Shown here: positions 1 through 5,888 of the stretch, in pieces
Layout of the letters: the number at the start of each line of letters is the position of its first letter
How positions within the stretch are numbered: the stretch's first letter is position 1
Source of the DNA: JBDTYT01 sp040005555
GTDB taxonomy: Bacteria > Actinomycetota > UBA4738 > HRBIN12
Reading direction: 5' to 3'
Assembly: GCA_040005555.1 (NCBI GenBank)
Contig: JBDTYT010000053.1
Span: 1 to 11,995 of the forward strand
Length of the DNA: 11,995 nt
Position numbers and translations under genes: made by a program
The notes under the pieces: generated by a model
The model's database searches: none
Told to the model about the DNA's origin: nothing
The model's input: only the letters and a program-made list of their open reading frames with translations

Positions 1-381
1 GTCGAGCGGATCGTCGAGAACCTGCTCGTGAACGCCGTGCGACACACGACCGCGGGCACCGCCATCTGGGTTCGGGTCTGGTCCGAGAACGGGGGCGTGA
101 TGCTCGCGGTCGAGGACGACGGCCCCGGCGTACCGCCCGCGCTCCGCGACGCGATCTTCGAGCCGTTCCGGCAGGGGCCGACCGCGTCCGCGCACTCGCC
201 CGGAACCGGCATCGGGCTCTCGCTCGTCGGAATGTTCGCCGAGCTTCACGGTGGCCGCGCGTGGGTGCAGGAACGCGAGGGCGGCGGAGCCTCCTTCCGC
301 GTCTTCTTGCCCGGCACACCGGTGGTGACGACCGGCAACGGCGGGGCGGCCACGCCGGTGCATCGCGCGAGCGCCCGATAG
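1..381 (+). CDS. Sensor histidine kinase, C-terminal ATPase domain (partial, 5' end outside window)
   Basis: The reading frame is open from the first base and ends at TAG 379-381, so only the last ~126 residues are present. They form a GHKL/HATPase_c domain: an N-box (ENLLVNAVRH, from residue 7), a G1 box (DDGPGVP), an F-box (FEPFRQG) and a G2 box (GTGIGLSLV), ending in the usual GASFRVFLP strand. This domain binds ATP and phosphorylates the conserved His of the DHp domain, which lies upstream of the window, as do any sensor or membrane segments. The partner response regulator is not visible. The short tail after the domain (about 20 residues, Gly/Ala/Thr rich) looks unstructured. The stop codon overlaps the candidate -10 box of lipA. 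The family call is secure; the input signal cannot be judged. Confidence 0.93.
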   Translation, partial: VERIVENLLVNAVRHTTAGTAIWVRVWSENGGVMLAVEDDGPGVPPALRDAIFEPFRQGPTASAHSPGTGIGLSLVGMFAELHGGRAWVQEREGGGASFRVFLPGTPVVTTGNGGAATPVHRASAR

Positions 382-391
382 ACTGGCCGGG
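379..391 (+). promoter_or_regulatory. Candidate leaderless promoter (-10) of lipA
   Basis: TAGACT (379-384) is followed by 7 nt and then the lipA ATG at 392, so transcription would begin at or next to the start codon. No Shine-Dalgarno sequence precedes the ATG. No convincing -35 is seen, and the first three bases of the box are also the stop codon of the upstream kinase, so chance is possible. The same arrangement recurs at five other genes in the window, which raises its credibility. Confidence 0.45.
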
Positions 392-1360
392 ATGCCCGGC
401 AACGATCACAACCCTCACGGGCGCCGTCTCTACCTCCCGATCGTGTCGACCTCCGGCGCCCCTCACGACGTCAGCGTTCCTGGCGAGCGCAAGCCGTCGT
501 GGTTGAAAGCCAAGCTGCCCTCGGGTCCGAACTACGCAGAGCTCAAGTCCATCATGCGCGGCAACTCACTCCACACCGTCTGCGAGGAAGCGATGTGCCC
601 CAACATCGGCGAGTGCTGGGAGGAGCGCGAGGCGACGTTCTTGATCCTCGGCGACCGGTGCACGCGGCGGTGCGGGTTCTGCGACGTCATGACGGCGAAA
701 CCCGGTCCGGTCGACGAGGACGAGCCGCGCCGGATCGCCGAGGCCGTCGCCGCGATGGGCTTGCGTTTCGTCGTCGTCACCGGAGTCGCCCGAGATGACC
801 TGCCCGACGGCGGCGCGGGGATCTGGGCGTCGGTGATCCGCGCGATCCGCGAGGCGGTCCCCGGGTGCGGCGTCGAGGTTCTGCCGACCGACTTCAAGGG
901 CGGCGAGCGCGACATCGCAACGGTGATCGACGCCGAGCCGGACGTCTTCGCTCACAACCTCGAGACCGTCCGACGTCTGCACGCCACGATCCGGCCGGCG
1001 TTCGGCTACGACCGGACGCTCGAGGTGCTCCGCATCGCGAAGCGCCTGCGCGTGGGCCAGGTTACGAAGTCGAACCTGATCCTCGGCATGGGCGAGCGCC
1101 CCGAGGAGGTGCCACAGGCGCTGCGAGACCTCGCCGACGCGAACGCCGAGATCGTCACGATGGGTCAGTACCTGCGACCCACGCCGATGCACCTCCCGGT
1201 CGACCGCTGGGTGCACCCCGACGAGTTCGCGCGATGGAAGGACGTCGGCGAGTCGTTCGGCATCGCGCACGTCGAAGCCGGACCGCTCGTGCGGTCGAGC
1301 TACCACGCCGGCAAGCAGCTCCGTCGGGCACTCGAAGCCGGCGTGACCGCGAACGCCTGA
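392..1360 (+). CDS. lipA: Lipoyl synthase LipA (radical SAM)
   Basis: 322 residues, normal length for the family. LipA inserts sulfur at C6 and C8 of the octanoyl group on lipoyl domains of 2-oxoacid dehydrogenases and the glycine cleavage H protein. Both iron-sulfur sites are intact: the auxiliary cluster motif CX4CX5C (C64, C69, C75 in CEEAMCPNIGEC) and the radical SAM motif CX3CX2C (C90, C94, C97 in CTRRCGFC). The C-terminal RSSY motif (residues 301-304), whose serine ligates the auxiliary cluster, is present. ATG 392 is chosen because it is the first start in frame and sits 7 nt after a -10-like box. The usual partner lipB (octanoyltransferase) is not adjacent in this window; a histidine kinase gene lies upstream instead and ends 10 bp before. 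Convergent with the propeller gene, 18 bp apart. Confidence 0.97.
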   Translation: MPGNDHNPHGRRLYLPIVSTSGAPHDVSVPGERKPSWLKAKLPSGPNYAELKSIMRGNSLHTVCEEAMCPNIGECWEEREATFLILGDRCTRRCGFCDVMTAKPGPVDEDEPRRIAEAVAAMGLRFVVVTGVARDDLPDGGAGIWASVIRAIREAVPGCGVEVLPTDFKGGERDIATVIDAEPDVFAHNLETVRRLHATIRPAFGYDRTLEVLRIAKRLRVGQVTKSNLILGMGERPEEVPQALRDLADANAEIVTMGQYLRPTPMHLPVDRWVHPDEFARWKDVGESFGIAHVEAGPLVRSSYHAGKQLRRALEAGVTANA

Positions 1361-1378
1361 TCGTCGTCTGCGTCTGAG

Positions 1379-2362
1379 CTAGATCGGGCGCGGTCCCCAA
1401 TCGGGGGCACTCTCAAAGATGGCTGCTGAGTTCGTGACGTCGCGAAGACCCGAACCATCCAGGTTCAGCACGACGATGTCGGGATCCGTCCCCAGCCCCA
1501 GATTGTGAGAGACCGTGATCATCGTCCCGTCGGGAGAGAACGAATACGAGCCCCACTGGTGGACGTGTTCGGGGGACCTCGTGATCTGGTGGAGATCCGA
1601 GCCGTTCGGGTGGACGAGGTACAGGTTGTCCTGCCGGTCTTGCTCTTGATGGGACTCCAACACGATCCATCGCCCATCCGGGGACCAGTCGGGCTCCCCT
1701 CCAGCGTGGAGCTTCCAGGGGGTTAGCCGCCGAGCGTGTGTTCCGTCAAGGCGGATGGTGAAGACAGCTCCCCGTCCCTTCCGGTCCACCCCTTCGAAAA
1801 CCAGGCGCGACCCGTCGGGGGACCACTGAGGAGCTTGACCCGCATACCTGCTCGGAGTCACGTGGCGGACGTGTGTGCCGTCGGCACGCATCACGAACAC
1901 GGCCACGAGCCCGACGGCATCGTCGAACCGGCCGAACGCGATCCGCTTGCCGTTCGGGGACCACGCGGGGAGGACGTCCTCGACGCTCGGATCCGTGCTG
2001 ATCTGGGTGAGATGGGTTCCGTTGGCCCTGACCTTGAAGATCCTGGTCGGCTTGCACGAACAGACCGCCGCCACCCGATAGAAGGCGATCCATGTGCCAT
2101 CGGGTGACCAATCCGGCTCCGTGTCGAGGAGGACCTTCCCTCGGTGTGTCACCTGGATGAGCCCGGTTCCGTCCGGGCGGATGGTGAAGATCGAGCCGAG
2201 CGTGTGCGCCTCGTTGAAGTACACGCGGAATGCGATCCGCCCGTTCTCCCCCGGCGCCGTCGCGTGAGCCAGAAAGACACCGGCTGTCACGAAGGTCGCC
2301 GCGAACGCGGCGATGACGATCGCGCGCCGAGACGTGCGGCGCTTACGCTTCGAGCTCTCCAT
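1379..2362 (-). CDS. Secreted TolB-like six-repeat PD40 beta-propeller protein
   Basis: About 327 residues from ATG 2362. A basic N-terminus (KRKRRTSRR) is followed by a hydrophobic stretch at about residues 14-32 and a possible AHA cleavage site, so it is exported or membrane-anchored. The rest consists of six repeats of the PD40/WD40-like type, each with a core such as EPDWSPDGTWIAF, LPAWSPNGKRIAF, APQWSPDGSRLVF or EPDWSPDGRWIVL; the sixth ends the protein as APDWGPRPI. Six repeats fit a six-bladed propeller like that of TolB, but there is no TolB N-terminal domain or Tol/Pal context, so the ligand is unknown. ATG 2362 is preferred over GTG 2368 because GGGAAGG lies 5 nt before it. The gene has its own promoter element (2409-2439), identical in layout to those of the sigma factor and the second propeller. 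It is a paralogue of the gene at 5889-6857. Confidence 0.88.
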   Translation of the reverse strand: MESSKRKRRTSRRAIVIAAFAATFVTAGVFLAHATAPGENGRIAFRVYFNEAHTLGSIFTIRPDGTGLIQVTHRGKVLLDTEPDWSPDGTWIAFYRVAAVCSCKPTRIFKVRANGTHLTQISTDPSVEDVLPAWSPNGKRIAFGRFDDAVGLVAVFVMRADGTHVRHVTPSRYAGQAPQWSPDGSRLVFEGVDRKGRGAVFTIRLDGTHARRLTPWKLHAGGEPDWSPDGRWIVLESHQEQDRQDNLYLVHPNGSDLHQITRSPEHVHQWGSYSFSPDGTMITVSHNLGLGTDPDIVVLNLDGSGLRDVTNSAAIFESAPDWGPRPI

Positions 2363-2408
2363 GCCCACCTTCCCGTCGATCGATCGTTCGCGTCTGTCCG
2401 GTCACATC

Positions 2409-2439
2409 GACACAGGACCGGCACGGGCGGGGTGTTTAC
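2409..2439 (-). promoter_or_regulatory. Predicted ECF promoter upstream of propeller 1 (copy A)
   Basis: On the minus strand GTAAAC (2439-2434) is followed by an 18-nt spacer and CTGTGTC (2415-2409). Both half-sites and the spacing are the same as in the elements before the ECF sigma gene (copy B) and the divergent propeller (copy C). Copies A and B also share CCGCCCGT inside the spacer. The 3' edge lies 47 nt before the ATG at 2362, leaving room for a short leader with a Shine-Dalgarno. The layout is that of a -35/-10 pair read by one ECF sigma factor, presumably the one encoded at 5186-5716; that assignment is inferred. Confidence 0.75.
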
Positions 2440-2461
2440 TTGGGCGCCTTGGTTGAGACGT

Positions 2462-3043
2462 TCAGCTGATCCGAACGAGGGGACCCGCCTGGAATCCACT
2501 CAGGTCCCAGGGGTCGCGACTGCGCTCGTGGATGATGAGCTGATCCCCCTCGAACCGGAACGTGCACGTAAGCACGCCGTCGCCCCGGAGGCCACTGATG
2601 TTGCCCTGGGTGTCGGTAACGACGAACGTATGGTCGCCCCGCAGCTCGTAGATGGCGTTCAACCCATCGCCCGAAAGGCGCGGGGGATCGAAGAAGACGA
2701 CGCGACCGTCCCGGAACCGGATGATGCGTTCGAACGCCGCGGGTGCACCAACGCACAGGTCCGATGGTGGAGGGGGCTCCTTCGCTCCCTCCATACCGCG
2801 GATGATGTCTGCGATCGATTTGTCGAACCACGCGGGCTTCGCCTGCGCCCTCAGCGTCTGGATCACGTCTGCGCACGCGAACTGCTGACGCCAATCGCCC
2901 TCGAGCGGATCCGTGGGGGCTGCCGGTGCAACGGCCGCGGATGTAACACCTCCCGTGGCGGCTCCCAGCTGAGTCGCCGGCCCACGGCTGCATGCCGTCG
3001 AAACGAGCACGAGAGCGGCTGCGCATGCAGTCGTCCGCCTCAT
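2462..3043 (-). CDS. Small lipoprotein with a lipocalin-like C-terminal domain, unknown function
   Basis: 193 residues from ATG 3043; a GTG at 3052 would add three residues. The N-terminus MRRTTACAAALVLVSTAC is a lipoprotein signal peptide with Cys18 as the likely lipidated residue; Ser rather than Leu at -3 is less usual. After a short Ala/Gly/Thr linker the domain begins LEGDWRQQF and runs through predicted strands with basic and aromatic residues (FRDGRVVFF, IYELRGDHTFVV, CTFRFEGDQLIIHE) to a PLVRIS end. This G-x-W opening and strand-rich pattern resembles small lipocalin-like ligand-binding barrels, but that is inference. The gene lies 10 bp after the TAP-like hydrolase stop, so it is probably co-transcribed. 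Its domain plan resembles the extracytoplasmic part of the protein at 4621-5196. No enzyme motif is seen. Confidence 0.8.
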   Translation of the reverse strand: MRRTTACAAALVLVSTACSRGPATQLGAATGGVTSAAVAPAAPTDPLEGDWRQQFACADVIQTLRAQAKPAWFDKSIADIIRGMEGAKEPPPPSDLCVGAPAAFERIIRFRDGRVVFFDPPRLSGDGLNAIYELRGDHTFVVTDTQGNISGLRGDGVLTCTFRFEGDQLIIHERSRDPWDLSGFQAGPLVRIS

Positions 3044-3053
3044 GGCGGGCACT

Positions 3054-4595
3054 CTATTGTTCGTCGTTCCGTGGGGGAAGCCCGTAGCCCAGGTGGAGTC
3101 GGTTGACGCACGAGGTATCGAGTTCGGCTTGGGGAGCGTCGAGCCACGCGTCCCGCACGCGAATCAGGCAGGACTCCGGCATTTCCCTCGTTCCGGTGAC
3201 CTGGTGGCCGTTGACAGGCGAGACGAGTAGCGAACCGTTCGTGAGGGTCGAGACGGCCTTGCGCGCGTACGGCAGCATGCCGAACGGATCGAACCGACCC
3301 ACGATGATGAGGGTGGGCACGTCGGAGGTGACCGGCGTCGCGACGAGCGGATCACCCGGCGGGATCTGCCAAGCGTCGCACGCATCCAGGAACGGGCTGT
3401 GCACGTACGCTTCGAAGAACCCTGGGTTCTCGCCCGCCAGCTCCGTCAGCGAGCTCCGGTCGGTGAAGGGCAGGACGTCGCTGCACATGACCGAGAGATA
3501 GACGCCCCAACTCCGCACCAGGAAGTCCCAACAGTTCGGGAGGAACCCCTGACACAACTGCTCACCCAAGAGCGGGAATGCCATACGGTGGAGGGCGCGA
3601 TCGGAACCGCGAGTGAGCAAGTGGACCGCGTGGGGTACGAACGAACTGGGCAGACGCTGGAACGACAATCGGGCGCGAAGCCAGACCTCGAACCACCCAG
3701 CATCGAACAGGACTCGCCTGTCGCCTCGGAAATCCGCGACCAGTGGGCGCGCCTCGAGACGGTGGGTGAGCGTTTCGATGTCGTACCTCAGGTCGGGCGC
3801 GATGCGATCGCACACCGGATCGGCGCTGCAGGCGGCGACGAGCTCGCGCGTGGCGTGCCGGGTCGCCTGCACGCTTTCGACGAACGGATCGACGCCGGGC
3901 CACTCGGGGCTGTCGAGGACGGCGGCGCGTACATGGTCGGGGAATTCCCGGAGGTATTCGAGAGCGATCCTCGACGTGGAGCCGAGCGCCATGACGTCCC
4001 AATCGTCGATGCCGAGCACCTGCCGGAGATCTTCCGCGTCGGCCGCCATCTCGTGGAGGTCGAACGCGGCGAGATCGACACCCTGGGACACCAGACGATC
4101 GTGGCAGGCCGCGATCGCGCCCAAGAACTCGCTTCGGGTTCCCGGATCATCGACCGGCACTGCGACGGGGGGCGTCGCCAAGCCAGCATCCACCTCGGGA
4201 CAAAGAAGGCTCGGCTGCGAGCGCCCGGTTCCCCGGACGTCCATCGCGATGACCTCGCGCTCGAGCCCGACCGCCTGTGGCCCAAGCGTCTGGTAGTCGG
4301 GCGCAACGCCGAGATCGCCACCGAGCGACAAGACAGGATCTGCAGCCGGCCGTGGGACGCCCGGTTCGATCCTGGTCACGAACACCTGGATGGTCCCGGC
4401 AGAGGGGTCGCCGTGATACTCGAGCACGGTGAGCATCCCGCACGAGACTTCGTTCAGCATGACGACGGCGACCTCCGAGCAGTCGGCGGGTTCGTAGGTC
4501 GGCCGGAAGCCGGCCGCCTCCGGTCCGCCTCCGAACGTGCACGCGGAGACCCCGAGTGCGGCCGCGAGCAAGACCGAAAGGTTGGCCGATCTCAC
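3054..4595 (-). CDS. TAP-like alpha/beta-hydrolase lipoprotein with degenerate catalytic motifs
   Basis: 513 residues from GTG 4595. An upstream ATG (4676) is in frame but would run into the preceding gene and bury the signal peptide. The N-terminus RSANLSVLLAAALGVSAC is a lipoprotein signal peptide with Cys19 as the lipidation site. The body matches the tripeptidyl-aminopeptidase-like (TAP/SCO7095-type) hydrolases: DVRGTGRSQPSLLCPE, IALEYLREFPDHVRAAVLDS, a CSADPVC segment in the cap, and a C-terminal TAP domain. The catalytic Asp (D436 in GRFDPF) and His (H464 in NGHQVTG) are in place. However, where the family has HGGPGGSG this protein has LGGDLG, and where it has GGSYG this protein has LGSTSR (205-209 GSTSR), so the nucleophile elbow is not canonical. 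Ser206 might still serve if one residue is deleted relative to the family. Expected to sit on the outer face of the membrane; substrate unknown. Confidence 0.85.
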   Translation of the reverse strand: MRSANLSVLLAAALGVSACTFGGGPEAAGFRPTYEPADCSEVAVVMLNEVSCGMLTVLEYHGDPSAGTIQVFVTRIEPGVPRPAADPVLSLGGDLGVAPDYQTLGPQAVGLEREVIAMDVRGTGRSQPSLLCPEVDAGLATPPVAVPVDDPGTRSEFLGAIAACHDRLVSQGVDLAAFDLHEMAADAEDLRQVLGIDDWDVMALGSTSRIALEYLREFPDHVRAAVLDSPEWPGVDPFVESVQATRHATRELVAACSADPVCDRIAPDLRYDIETLTHRLEARPLVADFRGDRRVLFDAGWFEVWLRARLSFQRLPSSFVPHAVHLLTRGSDRALHRMAFPLLGEQLCQGFLPNCWDFLVRSWGVYLSVMCSDVLPFTDRSSLTELAGENPGFFEAYVHSPFLDACDAWQIPPGDPLVATPVTSDVPTLIIVGRFDPFGMLPYARKAVSTLTNGSLLVSPVNGHQVTGTREMPESCLIRVRDAWLDAPQAELDTSCVNRLHLGYGLPPRNDEQ

Positions 4596-4620
4596 GACAC
4601 GGGACCTAGGGTCACGATCC

Positions 4621-5196
4621 CTACATCCGAGTCCACGACCCGGACGTGAGTACCGCCCGGCGGAGATCGCAGCCATCGCTCACCGAAACGAACGTGAGCG
4701 TCCCGCCGGCGATGTCCCACGAATACGAACCGACTCCGGAGCCCCGGCACAGGCCGTTCGCGAAGAGGTTGGTCACGATCGTGGTGCCGGAGACCTGGAA
4801 CGTGTCGCGAGGAAAGCCCTCTGGTGAGCCTGAGGGAGCGTGCCACACCACCGAGCCGTCGCCCTCAAGCGTGATCGACCATCGTCCTGCGAGCCCGGCG
4901 GTCGACAAGAAACCGGCGGCGCCAGACAGGTCTACCTTGTAGGAACCGGCGAGCACCGAAGGGGACGGGCTCGACGCCGGTCGTTGGCGTTGACTCCGTA
5001 TCACGTCGAGCACGCGAGGGCCGAGGAAGACCGCAGCAGCGATCACCGACGCGGCGAGCACCGTGAGCCCAACCCGCTGCCGGATGATGGCACGCCGTGT
5101 CTTGCGGCGCACCGTCGCGAGGTCCCGGCGAACGTCGGGGTCGACGATCAACGAGGAGCGCTCGAGGGCGTCCCTCACTCGGGCGTCAAGGGACAT
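4621..5196 (-). CDS. Single-pass membrane protein coupled to ECF sigma factor; candidate non-classical anti-sigma factor
   Basis: 191 residues. A highly charged N-terminal region of about 40 residues (cytoplasmic, with VDPDVRRDLATVRRKTRR) precedes one transmembrane helix at about residues 42-60. A Ser/Pro linker then leads to an extracytoplasmic strand-rich domain (LAGRWSITLEGDGSVVWH ... YSWDIAGGTLTF ... SGSWTRM) with two cysteines that could pair (C in NGLCRG and DGCDLR). The start codon lies inside the sigma factor gene, overlapping its end by 11 bp, and is preceded by GGAGGTGA with 6-nt spacing, so translation is probably coupled. This position and topology are those of an anti-sigma factor, but there is no HxxxCxxC zinc motif and no recognised anti-sigma domain; the role is inferred from context. 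It could instead be a target gene of the sigma factor. Confidence 0.78.
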   Translation of the reverse strand: MSLDARVRDALERSSLIVDPDVRRDLATVRRKTRRAIIRQRVGLTVLAASVIAAAVFLGPRVLDVIRSQRQRPASSPSPSVLAGSYKVDLSGAAGFLSTAGLAGRWSITLEGDGSVVWHAPSGSPEGFPRDTFQVSGTTIVTNLFANGLCRGSGVGSYSWDIAGGTLTFVSVSDGCDLRRAVLTSGSWTRM

Positions 5197-5716
5197 CCTG
5201 GGTCACCTCCTCCCCCAAGATCTCAGCCAGGTGCTTCCTCGCACGATGGAGGTGCACGCGCGCGGTCGATTCCGTACAGCCGAGGATGTCGGCGACCTCG
5301 GCGAGTGGTCTGTCTTCGAAGTAGAAGAGCACGACCGCTGCCCGCTGCATCCCCGGCAGATCACGGATCGCCCGCAGGACATCCACGTCCGCGGGGACGG
5401 GCATGCGAGGCGGCTCGACCTTCCGTTCGAGGAGCGAGCGCATCCGCTCCCGCTGCATCGAGTCCATCGCGAGCCGGATCGCCACCCGGCGAACCCACGC
5501 ACCGGGACGGTCGTAGCGGGAGACCTTCTTCCAATGCCTGAGGAGCTGCACGAAGGCGTCCTGAACAACGTCCTCCGCTCGATCAAGATCGTGGAGGATC
5601 AGATAGACCGTGCGCATGACGGCCGGAAATTCGACCGTGAAGAGCAGGTCGTACTCTGCGTCGGTCTCGCTGCTCACACACGATCTCCGACTGGCGGTCC
5701 GCGCGGGCGAGGTCAT
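5186..5716 (-). CDS. ECF (group 4) RNA polymerase sigma factor
   Basis: 176 residues from ATG 5716. Region 2 covers about residues 20-92 (FTVEFPAVMRTVYLIL, DRAEDVVQDAFVQLLRHW, YDRPGAWVRRVAIRLAMDSM). Region 4 covers about residues 110-165 (RDLPGMQRAAVVLFYFEDR, then the helix-turn-helix LAEVADILGCTESTARVHLHRAR). It directs RNA polymerase to a distinct promoter set. The frame stays open far upstream (to 6499), but that part is antisense to the second propeller. ATG 5716 has AGAAGGG 5 nt before it; ATG 5719 and GTG 5677 (GGAGA 6 nt upstream, 163 residues) are alternatives. Its predicted promoter (copy B, 5766-5796) lies about 50 nt upstream and matches two others nearby, suggesting autoregulation. 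First gene of a likely operon extending to 2462. Confidence 0.95.
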   Translation of the reverse strand: MTSPARTASRRSCVSSETDAEYDLLFTVEFPAVMRTVYLILHDLDRAEDVVQDAFVQLLRHWKKVSRYDRPGAWVRRVAIRLAMDSMQRERMRSLLERKVEPPRMPVPADVDVLRAIRDLPGMQRAAVVLFYFEDRPLAEVADILGCTESTARVHLHRARKHLAEILGEEVTQDVP

Positions 5717-5765
5717 CATGACCCTTCTGGACCCGGGCCGCAGTGGTTTCCTAGGAGTCCACAGA

Positions 5766-5796
5766 GACACAGAAGGGGAACGGGCGGAACGTTTAC
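5766..5796 (-). promoter_or_regulatory. Predicted autoregulatory ECF promoter upstream of the sigma gene (copy B)
   Basis: On the minus strand GTAAAC (5796-5791), an 18-nt spacer and CTGTGTC (5772-5766). The arrangement is the same as in copies A and C. It ends 50 nt before ATG 5716, and 47 nt before ATG 5719. With copy C it is divergent: the two 10-base arms GAACGTTTAC (5787-5796) and GTAAACGTTC (5830-5839) form a perfect inverted repeat separated by 33 bp, so binding by a dimeric regulator is an alternative reading for B and C. Confidence 0.75.
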
Positions 5797-5829
5797 GCGG
5801 GCCGAAAGGAGGACAGCAGGCTCCGACCG

Positions 5830-5860
5830 GTAAACGTTCGAACGGCGCCGGGCCTGTGTC
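5830..5860 (+). promoter_or_regulatory. Predicted ECF promoter upstream of propeller 2 (copy C)
   Basis: GTAAAC (5830-5835), an 18-nt spacer and CTGTGTC (5854-5860), reading toward the propeller gene at 5889. The start codon is 29 nt beyond the element. The bases after the -35-like hexamer (GTTC) match copy B but not copy A, and the spacer otherwise differs from A and B, so the two half-sites and their spacing are the conserved part. A short palindrome CGTTCGAACG (5835-5844) is embedded in it. Confidence 0.75.
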
Positions 5861-5888
5861 CCTGCAGACGAGTGAGGGAGGATCCACG

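Noticed and set aside
566..1306. Minus-strand frame of 246 residues
   Set aside because: Antisense shadow of lipA, whose iron-sulfur motifs are intact.
1361..1378. Possible shared terminator between lipA and the propeller gene
   Set aside because: Only 18 bp, with no stem-loop and no T-tract.
3399..4649. 416-residue plus-strand frame
   Set aside because: Lies opposite the TAP-like hydrolase, whose domains and signal peptide are clear; the frame is a high-GC shadow.
4596..4676. 27-residue N-terminal extension of the TAP-like hydrolase from ATG 4676
   Set aside because: It would overlap the preceding gene and place the lipoprotein signal internally; GTG 4595 begins a normal signal peptide.
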